Shown: piece by piece, positions 1 through 11,840 of the stretch
Layout: every line of letters starts with the position of its first letter
How positions within the stretch are numbered: position 1 is the first letter of the stretch
Source of the DNA: Onchocerca volvulus
Taxonomy: Eukaryota; Nematoda; Chromadorea; Rhabditida; Onchocercidae
Reading direction: 5' to 3'
NCBI GenBank assembly: GCA_000499405.2
Contig: HG738138.1
Span: 10,352,888-10,416,887, forward strand
Length of the DNA: 64,000 bases
Made by a program: the position numbers and the translations under genes
Notes under the pieces: model-generated
What the model was told of the DNA's origin: nothing
Database searches by the model: none
What the model saw: the letters and a program-made list of their open reading frames with translations, nothing else

Positions 1-336
1 TGCATAGTGGCATCACATTTTGTGTTATCGAAAACAGGGCCAATGATAGCACTGTTATGTCGTTTGTTCCGAATTCATCATTCAGTTATAGACTTGTTTG
101 CGCTGATCAAATGGGACATTTTTGTCAATACGTATGTTTTTATGATGTTTTTGTTACTCAGGAATACGGTTGGATATCATGGATATTTTTATTGTTTAAT
201 TTTTAGATTTGAATCACAAATCAATGTTTTGGTCAAAAAAAAAAATTGACCTTTTTTTTTTCCTTTTTATATGGCCCCAAATTAACACTCATATTAGAGA
301 GAAATGATCTAGAAATTGTGGTTTCTTCATTTTCAG

Positions 337-1432
337 GCTTTGTCGAAGAACAGCGTGAAATCTGAAGGCAAGTTCGAAGGTTATAGGATCCGCGCTGTTC
401 ATTGTCTCAGAAATGGATCAGTTTTAGCAGCAGATACTCACAACAGGTATCTGAAGTGGTTAAATTTCGTAAAACTTTCTCGTGAAGTAATTCCCTTTCA
501 TAATTTTTATAAGGCCTTTAAAATTTAGCTCTAAGCATCTTGTAATTTTCAGAGTTCGCAGTTACCGATTTAGTGATGATTCTGAAGTAACACTTATCGA
601 AGAACTAAGTCAGATTTCAACATTTGTGGTAGATAAGTCGGAGCGGCGTATTTTGATTGATACTAAATTGCACGGTTTGCGATTATGGGACTTAAGAACA
701 CGAACTTTGATCAGGGCTTTCGTTGGTGCGCCGCATCAAGATTTCATTATTCATTCAACTTTTGGTGGTCCTGAACAATCGTATATCGCTACCGGTTCCA
801 CAGGTACTCAATTCTTTGATAACTTTCTTCTATAATAAACTGGCATAATACGCAGTGTTTTGTGAATAATAGATCGACAATTCATGGATGTGTGGATAAT
901 TTATCAGTTGTAGGTATTTTTCGCGAAGACATCTTTCGTATATGATCTTCCTTGGCAGTTATGAGGTCGATTTTATGTAGCCATTCTACTTAGTTTAATC
1001 AGTGTAACAGTAAGACTTGAAAGTTCTACCCGTTGTAGTCATAAACAATCATCTAATTTATCTTTAACAAAGAGTTTTTATAATCGAGTTTTTTTCAAAG
1101 AGGAAAAAGGATTTTATCGAGATGTTTTGTCTTTCTCTTCAAGAATTTTTTTATTATCAAAAAGGTCTCTGGTCTTTGGTTTGTATTTAGTTATTTTAGT
1201 GAGTTTCTTTTTTTGAACCAAAAAACTTAATGTATTTGCAGATGAATGTATATATGTATGGAAGCAGAGTTCCGAGGAATTGATAGCAAAATTGGCTGGG
1301 CATAATGCACGTGTGAATGCCGTGGCGTGGAATCCTAGGTTACCACAATTGGTTTCCTGCTCTGATGATTGTACAATTCGTATTTGGAGTCCACTTGTTG
1401 GCATTGATTCATCCACTATCCAGCAGAATTGA
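337..1432 (+). CDS. WDR26: WDR26/Gid7-like WD40 protein, C-terminal exons
   Basis: Three exons, 337-446, 553-803 and 1242-1432, join in frame and end at a TGA at 1430-1432; earlier exons lie off the window or upstream of 337. The joined product carries the last WD40 blades: an EGYRIRAVHCL segment, a blade with GLRLWDL, then FIIHSTFGG, YIATGS, IYVWK, GHNARVNAVAWNP and a final SDDCTIRIW. Block order and spacing match the C-terminal half of vertebrate WDR26 (GVHLWDL, TIHSCFGG, YIWHKRSELPIAELTGH, WNPQIPSM, SDDGTVRIW). WDR26 family members are the Gid7 subunit of the CTLH/GID E3 ubiquitin ligase and act as substrate-receptor scaffold in cytoplasm and nucleus; that role here is by homology. The protein stops shortly after the last blade. 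It is transcribed away from the minus-strand genes that follow. Family assignment is good; the 5' end is missing. Confidence 0.85.
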
Positions 1433-1535
1433 TGTTATAAGTTTCATTTTTATTATACTGCATTATATAATTAGGGTTGCTTTTGTGTATTTAATTTCAT
1501 TAAGCATTGCCTATTTGAACAGAAAATTGTGAACA

Positions 1536-1541
1536 AATAAA
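1536..1541 (+). terminator. Candidate polyadenylation signal of the WDR26-like gene
   Basis: AATAAA about 105 bases after the TGA at 1430-1432, in an AT-rich 3' region and followed within 60 bases by a T-rich stretch. It is the first canonical hexamer downstream. Placement is inferred from position only. Confidence 0.45.
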
Positions 1542-2504
1542 TTATAACAGCTTGTGTAGAACAGTCATTGTATGAAAGTTTTGCGTTTTTTTTTTTTTTT
1601 TTTTTTATTGGGAACTCTATTATATTTTCCCCTCACTGCAAAATTACCTCACTCTGGCTAATGATTATTTGTTTTACATCATCCAGCGGTCAATACTCTT
1701 ATTTTCTTCGTAACTTCAGACACAAAACAATCAATAATTCATGTCATTGTTGTTATTGATTGCCCTTGGGATCACCAGTTATGTACACCATTTTGTTGGG
1801 ATTACCCAGTTTTAATGCTGTTCGTTTTTTTGTCACCCTTCTCATATTTCTATGTATCCATTATGCTAATAGAAGTCAATGATTGTGTTGTCTTTCTACT
1901 AGTTTTAGCAGTTTTACTCTGTATAAACCTAGTGGACCAGATTTTTAAATAGGAGGTATCATTTATGTGCATCCTGTGGTCCCACACCATTGCCATTTGT
2001 AAGCAACTTTAAAATTGTGAGGGTAATATTTTATGAATCCAAGACGTGCCAAAAGGTTGCTTCATGTCTGATCAAATTGGTTTCGATTTTCAAATTTTTG
2101 TCAGTGATTCATAGTTATACTCTGCTGAAAATTGCATTATTAACGGAAATTCAGTTCATCTTCTCATAACGCTTCTGAATTTGCCTTGTATTAAAAGAAA
2201 CACGTAGAAGCGGGTCATCACCTTGTGATTGAGTCGTTGGTTTCTAAGATTGTCTCAATTTAAGGCTTGTATTTTTTATCATATATATACATATACAAAC
2301 GATTATTGTGTCTTTAAACCACCGTTGTACTTTTTTTTTTTTTTTTTTTTTGAAGATTTTGGTTCCATTATATTGATTTCATTGTAATGATTCCATATCA
2401 ATCAACAATGAATTTTTTATATTCTGCAGTAACAGCGAAAACGAAGAAATGTGTTTATTATTTACGTTCAGCATGAAGGGTTAAAACACAGTTAATAAGT
2501 GTCA
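1542..2504. other. Non-coding interval between the WDR26-like gene and the ubiquitin-fold gene
   Basis: No reading frame with coding character was found on either strand. The interval holds two long T tracts (about 1587-1607 and 2331-2351) and otherwise AT-rich sequence. It probably contains the two convergent 3' ends. Confidence 0.5.
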
Positions 2505-2854
2505 TTAAAGTGATGGCTGTTGTGGTATTTCAACATAAGTCGGCGTAGAATAAACTGTGTATCCATCTTCGATATGGTAGTGTTTTATTGTTGATACGTC
2601 GTCGAGGCTTTGAACTGCAAATATATTGCATCTAACATTCACTCACATATATAATTGAGTTCGGTAAGATTGTTGGAAATTCAGGAATTATTATGATACC
2701 TCCGAATGTAATATCCTGTATTCCAATTGGGATGTCTGTTTTTTCCATTATCTTCTCTTTCAATATTTTGATAGTATCCATTGCCGAAATGTTAATTTGA
2801 ATTGTTTGTCCAATAAAGTTCTGTGTTTTGTTGTAAACAATTACATTGAGATGC
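2505..2854 (-). CDS. Ubiquitin-fold protein, two 3' exons (start not found)
   Basis: On the minus strand, exon 2700-2854 (acceptor TTTCAG, donor G|GTATCA) and exon 2505-2614 (acceptor TTTGCAG, stop TAA at 2507-2505) join in phase. The product reads HLNVIVYNK, then TIQINISAMDTIKILKEKI, TDIPIGIQDITFGG, VQSLDDVSTIKHYHIEDG, and a short tail ending in QQPSL. This is the pattern of a ubiquitin-like beta-grasp: two N-terminal strands, a DTI..LKEKI helix, an IP....IxF.G turn, then L.DD.....Y.I..G. About 87 residues are visible. The tail has no Gly-Gly, so it is unlikely to be a conjugated modifier and more likely a ubiquitin-like domain protein. The first exon must lie in 2860-4100 and end two bases into a codon; I could not identify it. 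Neither exon is an ATG-to-stop frame long enough for a simple ORF scan. The function is unknown. Confidence 0.6.
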
Positions 2855-2923
2855 CTGAAATTTTATTACCAGCTCCAAAAAATTAAAAAATATCCTGAAA
2901 AGCTGAAAAGTTTATAGCTTTTT

Positions 2924-3340
2924 ATGGTCTTGCTGAAATTGAATAGAAGTCCAGAAATGAAAGATTTAATAGAACATAAGTTCTAATATATTAACACTAG
3001 AAATGATTTAGTTAATATCCTATCAAGTTTTTCCCTGGGCATAGAAGAGAAGCAATTAAAACTGCAAAGTTATCAAAACAGTGAGATGGAGAACATTCTT
3101 GCATTTCCTTATGTAATGAGCGATAAATTTCAATTTGCGAAACTTAGTGAACTATTGGAACTAGCTGAACAGTTAGTATAATTGCTCTTCTTTTGATGTT
3201 GTAATTAAGCACAGATACGGTTAAACATCAAATCTTCCTAAAAGAATTCGGGATGTTAACCGTTTAATTCGGTCGCAAAAGCTCTCGATGGAGTTGAAAC
3301 AGATGACAAATTGAAGCTATTATTAACTTACATGGTGTTC
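2924..3340 (+). pseudogene. Coding-like sequence interrupted by stops
   Basis: One frame from ATG 2924 runs 86 codons to a TAA at 3179-3181 and is broken only once, by a TAA at 2984-2986. Its residues look protein-like (for example SPEMKDLIEHK, MENILAFPYVMSDKF, KLSELLELAEQLV) and codons are not simple repeats. Further on, 3287-3340 reads DGVETDDKLKLLLTYMVF before a TGA, in a different frame. The second piece loosely resembles the DK(L/I)R(L/I)xLLYI segment of Sec1/Munc18 proteins. That resemblance is weak and I do not name the gene. Possible readings are a decayed gene copy, small exons of a gene I failed to join, or chance. Nothing supports a complete gene. Confidence 0.3.
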
Positions 3341-4126
3341 TGAGAATAGCAACAAAGGAGAAACTGATGCGAAAGTGAGGAAAACGATTATAAATGGCCT
3401 GAAATAATTGCCTTACATTAATGCATCTCCTCTTTCTCTTCCTTTTATCAATAATAAAAGCTTATTACAAACGAAACTGAAGAAAATCAAACGTGAAATT
3501 TAACTGATATCCCGAATTTTTGAAATCCCTCCTCAGCTTCTTGCATCATCGTCTCCCCCGTTCCTTCCAATATTTTTTCTTGGTAGCAAGCAAAAGATGA
3601 TTTTTTTTTTCTATTCTACGCGGGATACGTTACATATTTTTTCGTCCCTATTACCTTCGTAATATACCTTTCATTATATCGTTCGAATATTCATTTTAAT
3701 CAAAATTAGTTTTGATTTTCGTTTGAAAATGTTTACACTCATTTTCGATTCATAAATTTCAACCTGATTCACAGCAAGTTCAGTTAAAATCATGGAATAA
3801 TTTTGTCTAACTTAATAACTAATAACTTTTTCACAACTAGTATTAAGCATATTAAAATTCGACTTCCAATTTTTCAAGCATCGATGAAGACAATTCATTA
3901 TTATTTCCCTCCATCAAAGACTTCATAAGGAAACAAAACTTTCCATTTTTCCAAAAATTTCTGAATACTTTTTTCTTGAAAATCTCTACTTGTAGTTTGC
4001 CATTTTAATGATATTACGGAAAACAAATATAAAAAATGCGAGCTATGAATCGATTTTATCAAAATATATCAGTTTTTATAAGAAATATCATTCACAAAAT
4101 CCAGTAGCAGTATGTAAACAATAGAA
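3341..4126. other. Interval without recognised genes, 3' of cat-1
   Basis: AT-rich sequence with a short T tract near 3600 and no convincing reading frame. It should contain the 3' UTR of the minus-strand transporter gene, and perhaps the missing first exon of the ubiquitin-fold gene. Confidence 0.4.
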
Positions 4127-7100
4127 TTAGTAATGATAGCCTTCGGATAGCCATATTTCAGGACGTGTGAAATCAGTAGTGCCATCAATTTGTTCATACG
4201 TATCACTTGTGAATTTTTGCGTCTTTGATGGCTCTATTACGATCTGAAGTTTCATTAGTCAAAGAAATCATTCTTTTGAATGTCACAGAAACCTGCACCA
4301 GTTAAGCAAAATTGCCAGATTTTTTAGTACATTTCAATTTCGGTGTAATGAATGGTGATTCAAAAATGAAAAGGAAAATAGATACATCGGTGATTTTGTT
4401 TGTTGCTGGTGGATTACGCAAAAATAGCATAAGAGGAGCATACAAGAAGTTTATTGCTGCAATTATACGAAGCATTCTGAAAATTATTGTAGTTTTAGGA
4501 TTCTGTTATCATAAAATTTTTCTCTGATTGATTAAATTTTAGAACTAAGACTAGAAATATTTCATTTATAAACGAAATGAATAAAATTTAGTGAAAGGAT
4601 TAATTTTATATGTATTGTGTATTAAACAAAACGTTCCTCAAATTAATTTGGATCTAGCAAGCTGATGGTTTTTTTTTTTAATCATTATTCTTATTATTCC
4701 AACTTGCAAATCATTTCAGCTGTTTGCAACTAATCGTAGACAAGTGTAAACGAATTTGCAACTTAAGAAACTCACGAAGCGAATCCGACGGAACGGACCA
4801 GAGGACCGGAAAAGAAAGGGCCTAAAGCAAAAGCAAAGCAAAATGCTGCATCTGCAATTGCGTATATTGATCCATAAACACCGACGTGACGTATATCCAC
4901 CAGGTGACCCATTAGCGGAAACATCGACGCATCAATCATACCTTGAATGCACTCTTTTAAATTCTATGGCTTGTGCACATTTCATTCTATTGATATAAGA
5001 TGCTAGATAAATCTAGTTAAGTGAGAAGACACCATTATCTTACCAATCGAGAACCCCATCAAAAAATTTGGTAGCATCAATCCTCCAACACTTTGTGCTG
5101 TCGGAATCTAAAATTATTGCAATCATCAATTGAACATCACAATGTCATAACGTTTCACTTGCAATAATAGTGTGCAAAATAATCTCTCAAAATCTATAAG
5201 TTTGAAATTTTTGCCATTTTTGTTCAAGATTTCATTGCACAGGAATTTTTCCAGGCTAATCCCGAATGAATACTATATGTGGTAATTTCGCATGACAGTT
5301 GAATCCTTTCCTTCATTTTTCCGGTTCCTGTTTGAATATTTATTCCAAAAACAGTTCGCCATGAATAGTTTTTAAAAAAAATTTCTCATGAACAATATGA
5401 TTAAACAACTTACAGCAATTAGGCAAATACCGATTATTATGAGACCCAAAAAACTGCTCAACCAACTGAAAATTGAAAACTTTTTGGTATATTGAAGAAA
5501 TTTAAAGTTATTTTTTTTAGAATTCAGAATTTCGAACACTGTCTTTAAGTAGAAAAGTCCCAAATGTTGCCAATTACTTTAAAATAAAAACGAACCGCCC
5601 GATTTTATGTGCCAATGGTCCAAATATATTCGTACCAATAAGGTAAGATGCACTGGCAGGAAGGAAAGCGATACCACGTTCAAATGAACTAGCCTTCCAG
5701 GATTCCATCATCCATAACGGTAACGATGGTTCCAACATCGCTATTCCAAGATTTCCGATTGTTATTGATCCTGAAAATTGCTGGAAACATTGCACAACAT
5801 CATAGAAAAAAAAAGCATGGCATACTAAAATATATTACATTACTGAAAAATAATATTAGCAACAATCGGGAAGCATTTGTTCTCCTATGAAATTACCCAA
5901 AAAATCCAATATCGATTGACGAAAATTGAAAAGAAAAAAAAAAGTAACCGGCAGCAACAACGATATATGGATCTGCGGCAAGTTCTTTCAGGCCAGTCCC
6001 TTCCGGTTCACAATGATCTATTCGAGGTTGCAGCACCAAAAATTGCAGAGCTACAATGACATTATTTTAGCTCTTCAATTTTTGGATATTTTAACATTTA
6101 TTCAAAGAAAAGTTTTTTTTAATTAGAAGTTTGGTTAAACAAGTTGACAAACTTCGAATTTATTCTGTTAGTATTGACCTCAAAAATTCGTAAAATTTGT
6201 AAAATTCCATATCTCGAAATTATTTCTGAAAACTTCATTTCTCTTTATTAACTTGTCAGGATTTTTTTGCACCAATTTGTTTTTAAGGCGCTTATCTCGG
6301 ATTTTCAAAAATAAGACTTACAGCCGTCAAATAAAGCTAGTAGTGCAAGAAGTAAGAATGGCAATTCTTTGCCCGACCACTGATATAGAATTCCTCCATA
6401 TGGCGGCCCAACAAGTAGGCCAAGTGCTAGGCCACCCAATGCTATACCCATGGCACTACCACGTTCTTCATCGTTCGGATAAGCCTGGGCAAGCATTCCC
6501 ATGCCTGTTTGGATAGAAATTCAATCGTTATTCATATGATATATCAGAATAGTATGCTTTTTTTCGGAATATTATCGTAAAGATTTCCAATTATGTCGAA
6601 GATGATTTTAGCAAACCTGAAGTGCTTGTACATGCAGATCCAATACCTTGCAAAGCTCGAGCAAGCCAAAGGACAGCAAACGATGTGCCGAATGTAAACA
6701 TTATGGTTGACAAAAACATAACACAAAAGCCGATAAACATCGGCACTGTGTAGCCAATTCTGCAATTCTTACAAATAGTGAATGAAGAAAATTTAGGAAA
6801 ATTTGAGAAAGCATATTCTTTCTGAAATTTCGAATAAGTAAGTTATAATTGTACTCTTTTATATTCATGTTTCACTCTCTCTACATGATTACTTCTTGAG
6901 AAAGGCTATTTCATCAATTAATCAAAACGAATATATCGAAAATTTCTTGTTGCTAATGATGAAGAAAGTTAAGGCAAGATTCTGGTAAATATTATAAGCA
7001 AATGTTCGATAAAAATTAACTTATTTGTAAGAGGACCAATCCATGGATTTGTTAGCAGTTGCACAAGTGCTTTTGATCCAAACATCAATCCAACATAAAC

Positions 7101-7954
7101 ATTTTCTTCAGATAAAGTGTTGTGTCGTTTTATTTCTTCCGCAGCATTTGGCGTAACTGTTTGATCCATTTTTGTATTTTCATTTGTAACAGATGCTTCT
7201 GTTGTTCTTGTTTTCATGCGTTCAGAAGTTTTACCTTGTAGAAGTTGTGTGTTATTATAAAATTTAAACTTATTTTCAAATTTCAATTCTAATCGAGGAA
7301 GGGTTGTAATTATATAACATATTTTTAAACTTCCAAAAGCTCCTTGAATCATCCAACCTTTCTGAAGTGGTTTTTTCCTCAAAATTTTGCTTTTGCGAAA
7401 TGGATTTAGTGGACTTCTTTGCCAGTCTGCTGCTACATGCATATCCATTGGAACTTCCCAAGTATCATCCCAAATGAAAGGTTGTTCATTTTCTTTCTCC
7501 TCCATTTCCTCTCCATTTTCCGTAAAAGTGGCACGTTTGCCTCGTGAATGTCTTGCTGCTGGTATTTTATCATACAGTAATAAATCGGTTGAATTTGGAT
7601 GTGACAGTCGTAAAAGATATTCCGGTATTATTGGTACTGCAATAAAAGAAAAGCTAAAAAAATTGATGAGATGATAGAAATTACAAAATGAAAATTTTTC
7701 CTAAATAAAGTATAGCTAAGAATGAATTATCAGTGAGAGCCCAAAAGTTTTGCTTTAAATTAAGGCTTAAATTTCCAATAGGTTGCTAAAAGTTTTATTT
7801 GTTCGTGCAATAAATTTTTTGCTTAAAATGTTGTCGACATACCAACAGTAGTCAGGAGCATATTATCCAAAAATAAAGCAATGTATACAATAAATAATAG
7901 CATCTTACGATTATGCCGATATTTATTAATTAATTCAGCAAGTGCTATTGCCAT
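4127..7954 (-). CDS. cat-1: Vesicular monoamine transporter (SLC18 family), complete
   Basis: Eleven exons join in phase into 606 codons: 7843-7954, 7021-7636, 6617-6759, 6322-6504, 5949-6050, 5596-5770, 5414-5465, 5044-5107, 4776-4941, 4386-4476, 4127-4243. The start ATG (7954) opens [18 protein letters not shown] followed by TM1 with [11 protein letters not shown], as in VMATs. Other family blocks are [90 protein letters not shown] and AIADAAFC. LEPxLPxWMM marks it as a monoamine rather than acetylcholine carrier. The protein loads dopamine, serotonin and related amines into synaptic vesicles by proton antiport. The first lumenal loop is long (roughly 180 residues) with N-glycosylation sites such as PNST and NNTQ, which explains most of the extra length over human VMAT2 (about 514). 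The C-terminal tail is acidic and tyrosine-rich. In TM11 the residue matching mammalian Asp427 is Asn. Identification is very firm. Confidence 0.93.
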
Positions 7955-10924
7955 ATTGATGCCAATCTTTGCGATTGCAAATTTTTTATTCCAAAATTTT
8001 ACTGCAAGTATTAATTAATTCTTGAAACGTATCATATATTGTTTAACACACTTGACGATAACTCAGCAAAATAATAGCCAAACACCAGAACTATTTTTCC
8101 GTAAATGAATCGTTTTTTCTTATGCTAGTCAGGTCATTCATATTTGTTCATACCAGCAAAATATGATTAAACGGAATTAAAATAAATTTGAACTTTTGAT
8201 AGATGGGTCACGGATAAAAAAAAAAATGTATCTATGGAAACTAATAATCAAAAAGGAGCTGTAGACACTTTCGATAGCAAATTAAAATGTGATTTCATCA
8301 TTAAAATCTAAGTGTACAGTTTATTTAACTAAGGTTAAAAAGAAGTTAAATTTTTCCAAAGAAAAAAATAAATGAACTTTTTTTTTCAGATATTAGCCAA
8401 ATAACAATGTATCAGAATCATATTGATATCTTGTCTTTGATAACAGCATGGTTAAATGTATAAAATTTTCTAATATGTTAAACTTTACATGTTCATTGAT
8501 AATATTGAAATAATACATTTAGTTCTAGCAATAATTCAGTTCAATTTAAATTTTTTAAATGCTAAATTACTTCGGTAAAAAAAAATTTTTTAATAAAAAT
8601 AGCTTCATCCTAAAATCTAAAACCTTGAAATTAAATGGAATTTTGGTTTTTCTCCTTCTTTAATTTTAAACAGTAATTTAAAACTTTTTGAAATGAAGTT
8701 ATAAATAGGATTTTTGAGCTTCAATTTCCAATGAACCGGTAACAGTGGGATGTTTATGATATGTTCAAAAAAGATTCAAATAAGAGAAGTGGTTTGCGGC
8801 AATAACAATTATACCGATAAATTACTCGGAGCGATGTAAACTAGCATTCATTATTTTGCTAGCCTGAAATTATTCTCTCAGTTTCGCTTTCGCCAAAAAA
8901 TAAAAATCCATATGATTGCATATTATGTTCAAACCATTTTGGAATCTCGATTGTCATTATGATACACATAAAAATTGCAATATTTATATTTATATCTGAT
9001 GCAAAAAGACACATACAAAAAATTCTATGGATTAATCAGAAATCGTATTCAAATGTTAGCTGGATTTATCAACTTTAGATTCCAGATGCCAGCATGGTAT
9101 CCAGGATTATTTGATCATGTTATCAACAAAAATCGAACAACTAGATCATTCGAATTGGCGTATAAAGAAAATTTGATAAAACTTGCTGAATTTGTAAAAG
9201 TGAGAAGGTGGCTTTGGGGAAAAAGCAACATTTATTTTTTGGATATTTTTTGAAGTGATGAAAAAAAGAAAACGGAAGAAGGAAAAAAGAAACTCGAAAT
9301 AAAAAAATAAATTCGTGTTGTAAAACGACGACTAGCTTATATCATGATTATATTTTGTTGGATTAATCAAATTCTTCAGACATTTTTTTCAACTTAGAAA
9401 TATTTCTTCACATGTTGAAAAACTGAAGAGCCCATTATTCCTGCCGAAAATACAATTTCTGAGAGAATATATTAACAAAGTAAATTATCTATTCTCTCCT
9501 GATAAACTATCATCCTGATGATTTATGTCCAACAGAACGCATCTATATGTTTAGAGATCATCAACTTTTTCAAACATAGAGTTTTTCTTTTTTTTTTTTT
9601 TAATCAAATCTTGAATCGGAAAAAATCAATTTTTGTGCGTAATAAAAAGAGAAAGAGTAGAACAATGATGCAACTTTATTGCTATGCAAATATTTCCAGA
9701 TTTGAGAAACATTCAAAATTAAAAGTAAAATATCGTTTATGTCCTGAAAATGAAAAAGATATGCATGAAAGCAAGCACCCAAGATAAATAAACTTGTAAG
9801 TGATTTTTTTACAGTTACCAGAATTTCCTGATTCTTCATTTTTGTCTCTTTATTATCGAATGAAAAAAAAAAAAAAAAAAAAGAAAGAAGAAACTGCAGT
9901 TAAATGAAATTATCGCAATCCTTATTCAGGGAATTAAATTGATCCTCTACAACTGGACAAAACTAAACTTGTCAGGTTTCAATAGCGTTCGAATTTTATA
10001 AACCTATTTGGCCGGAAAGATTTCCAGCTTGAGGACACAAAAGAAAATTTGAAGATGAATCGCTGAAAGAAGTGAGAAAAAGATACAAAAAAAAAAAAAA
10101 ATGTTCATCAAATTGAATGGTTAGACATTCTAGTTTTTAATTGGAAGGAAGGCTCTTAAACTTCAAAGTCTCTCTATTTTTGCTACCCGTCGAAAGCAGA
10201 CAGACTTCTAAAGCCAGAGTTCTTCTTATAACCATAAATTTGAGATCAGAGAAGTAGGATCATTCAAATCGCCCGAGGTATATAGCTAAAACACTACATG
10301 AAATGTTTAATCGTTGCTCTTGAAAATAAATTTTACCTTATATTTTAATGATTTGCATAAACAAAGTAGTTAGCATTAACCATAACAAAAGAGTTAGCCC
10401 AAAATAAGAGATATCGGATCAAGTGGTGATCAAATGGAACAAAATGAAGATGTCAGAATCATAGGATTGTGCGATAAAAAGGAAATAATGTCGCATACAA
10501 CGATGATCTTCTAATTGAAGAAGAATGCTTTACTTAAGCCACTAACGGTTATGCGTGAAGTGATTCAGAGAGAGTGAGGGAAGAAAATGAATTATTGAAG
10601 AGGTTTCCAGAAAATTTTGACTGCAAATGACACTTTCAGAAAACAATCATGGAAAAGCTTATTATCATGAAGATGACATAAAAATACTTCCATTTAATGC
10701 TATGATATGTTTGAATAAACAAAAATAAAAATAACAGCTGCGAAAGTCTTAGATTTGGAAAAAAAATACCAATGATGAATAAAATTTGCAGAAATTATTT
10801 CATTGCTTTTTCGAGAATACGCAAGCAACAAATGCTCTGTTAGCTTACTTGATTCGAAATATATAAAAGTGAGATTTGTATTATTATCTATGAGCTTCTC
10901 AAATGTCTTCATATCCCATCAACT

Positions 10925-10929
<5 letters not shown>
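7955..10929. other. Upstream region of cat-1, largely non-coding
   Basis: AT-rich sequence with many A and T runs. It must include the cat-1 promoter on its left side. Several 60-90 codon frames between 8975 and 9839 overlap each other on both strands and have no recognisable motif; one piece, 9086-9193, is listed separately as a candidate exon. No RNA gene was recognised. Confidence 0.4.
9086..9193 (+). CDS. Candidate isolated exon, 36 codons
   Basis: A pyrimidine-poor but valid acceptor (TTCCAG) is followed by an open segment of 36 codons starting MPAWYPGLFDHVINKN and ending LIKLAEF at a GTAAAA donor. The residue mix looks protein-like, with WYPGLF, FELAY and KLAEF. Neighbouring plus-strand stretches near 9440-9580 (for example TERIYMFRDHQLF) could be further pieces. 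I could not connect them into a phased gene or recognise a family. It may equally be a relic or chance. Confidence 0.25.

Positions 10930-10964
<35 letters not shown>
10930..10964. repeat. 35-base T homopolymer
   Basis: An uninterrupted run of 35 T, the longest of many T tracts in the window (others near 1587, 2331, 13363, 22576 and 37711). Length in the assembly may not be exact. Confidence 0.9.
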
Positions 10965-10965
<1 letters not shown>

Positions 10966-11460
10966 AATGGCGATATTTCAATCTACTTTAAAGATGTCCT
11001 TTACAGATTAGATCGACATGAAGGAAAAACTACATAATATTAATAATGCATTTAAATTAAATTCCCGCATATTCTAATGTAGCAATGTATTATTGAGATT
11101 ACTATTCTACAAATTTTTTCAGGTACATCTATAAAGGCAAACTCAGGAAGATACGTAAAAGTAACAAAACCCAACAAATGTTCAACCTTACAAATAACAA
11201 CTGCATGGAGCTAATAGAAAATGGATGTCGAATTCAGAAATTGGACAATTTATATTTCTTTTCGCAAGAGTTATCAAGTATAATAAGCCCAAGCATAGCA
11301 CGGAAGTGTATCAGCAGCATAAACAGATTAGTATGTCGCTATTGCAAAAATCGTCTAAAAATGAAAGAGTTCAATCACTTGCAACTATAACTCTTTCTTA
11401 TTTTGCCAAATTTTGTCCATTCTACAAAACTATTAAGTAGTTTTAGAAGATGAATGAACA

Positions 11461-11620
11461 ATGACTGATTATTTTTGTTTTTATTTTATTAATAATAATA
11501 ATAATAAGAATAATAGTAATTAATAGCCATTAATTAATAATAATTAGTATTTAGTTATTAATTATAATTATTAATTAATAAATAATAATTATTATTATTA
11601 ATTATTATTTATTTATTTGT

Positions 11621-11651
<31 letters not shown>

Positions 11652-11656
11652 CTTAC

Positions 11657-11687
<31 letters not shown>

Positions 11688-11709
11688 TTCATCTATTTAT
11701 TTATTTATC

Positions 11710-11777
<68 letters not shown>

Positions 11778-11840
11778 ATTAATTATTATTAATTATTATT
11801 ATTGGTTCGTGGTTCATAATTCCTATTATAATGATAATAA
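11461..11840. repeat. Compound AT-rich microsatellite (AAT, ATTT, TTA)
   Basis: Interspersed AAT/ATT units (from about 11490), then about 100 bases of ATTT tetranucleotides (11606-11710), then about 20 perfect TTA units (11711-11770) and TTAA variants. It lies in the gene-poor stretch between cat-1 and the Shg1-domain gene. Confidence 0.9.

Noticed and set aside
4312..4527. Plus-strand frame with VILFVAGGL, loosely like Sec1 proteins
   Set aside because: It lies antisense to cat-1 exon 10 (4386-4476), whose assignment is far stronger; treated as a shadow.
6969..7505. 178-codon minus frame as a stand-alone gene
   Set aside because: It is the lumenal-loop exon of the amine transporter continued into the following intron.
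9518..9787. 89-codon plus frame rich in Lys/Arg
   Set aside because: A possible relic, and I considered a prolyl-hydroxylase resemblance, but the similarity was too weak and the frame crosses a T tract.
11178..11440. Two overlapping 70-codon plus frames
   Set aside because: Mutually overlapping, no motif, no splice partners, next to a microsatellite; not supported as a gene.
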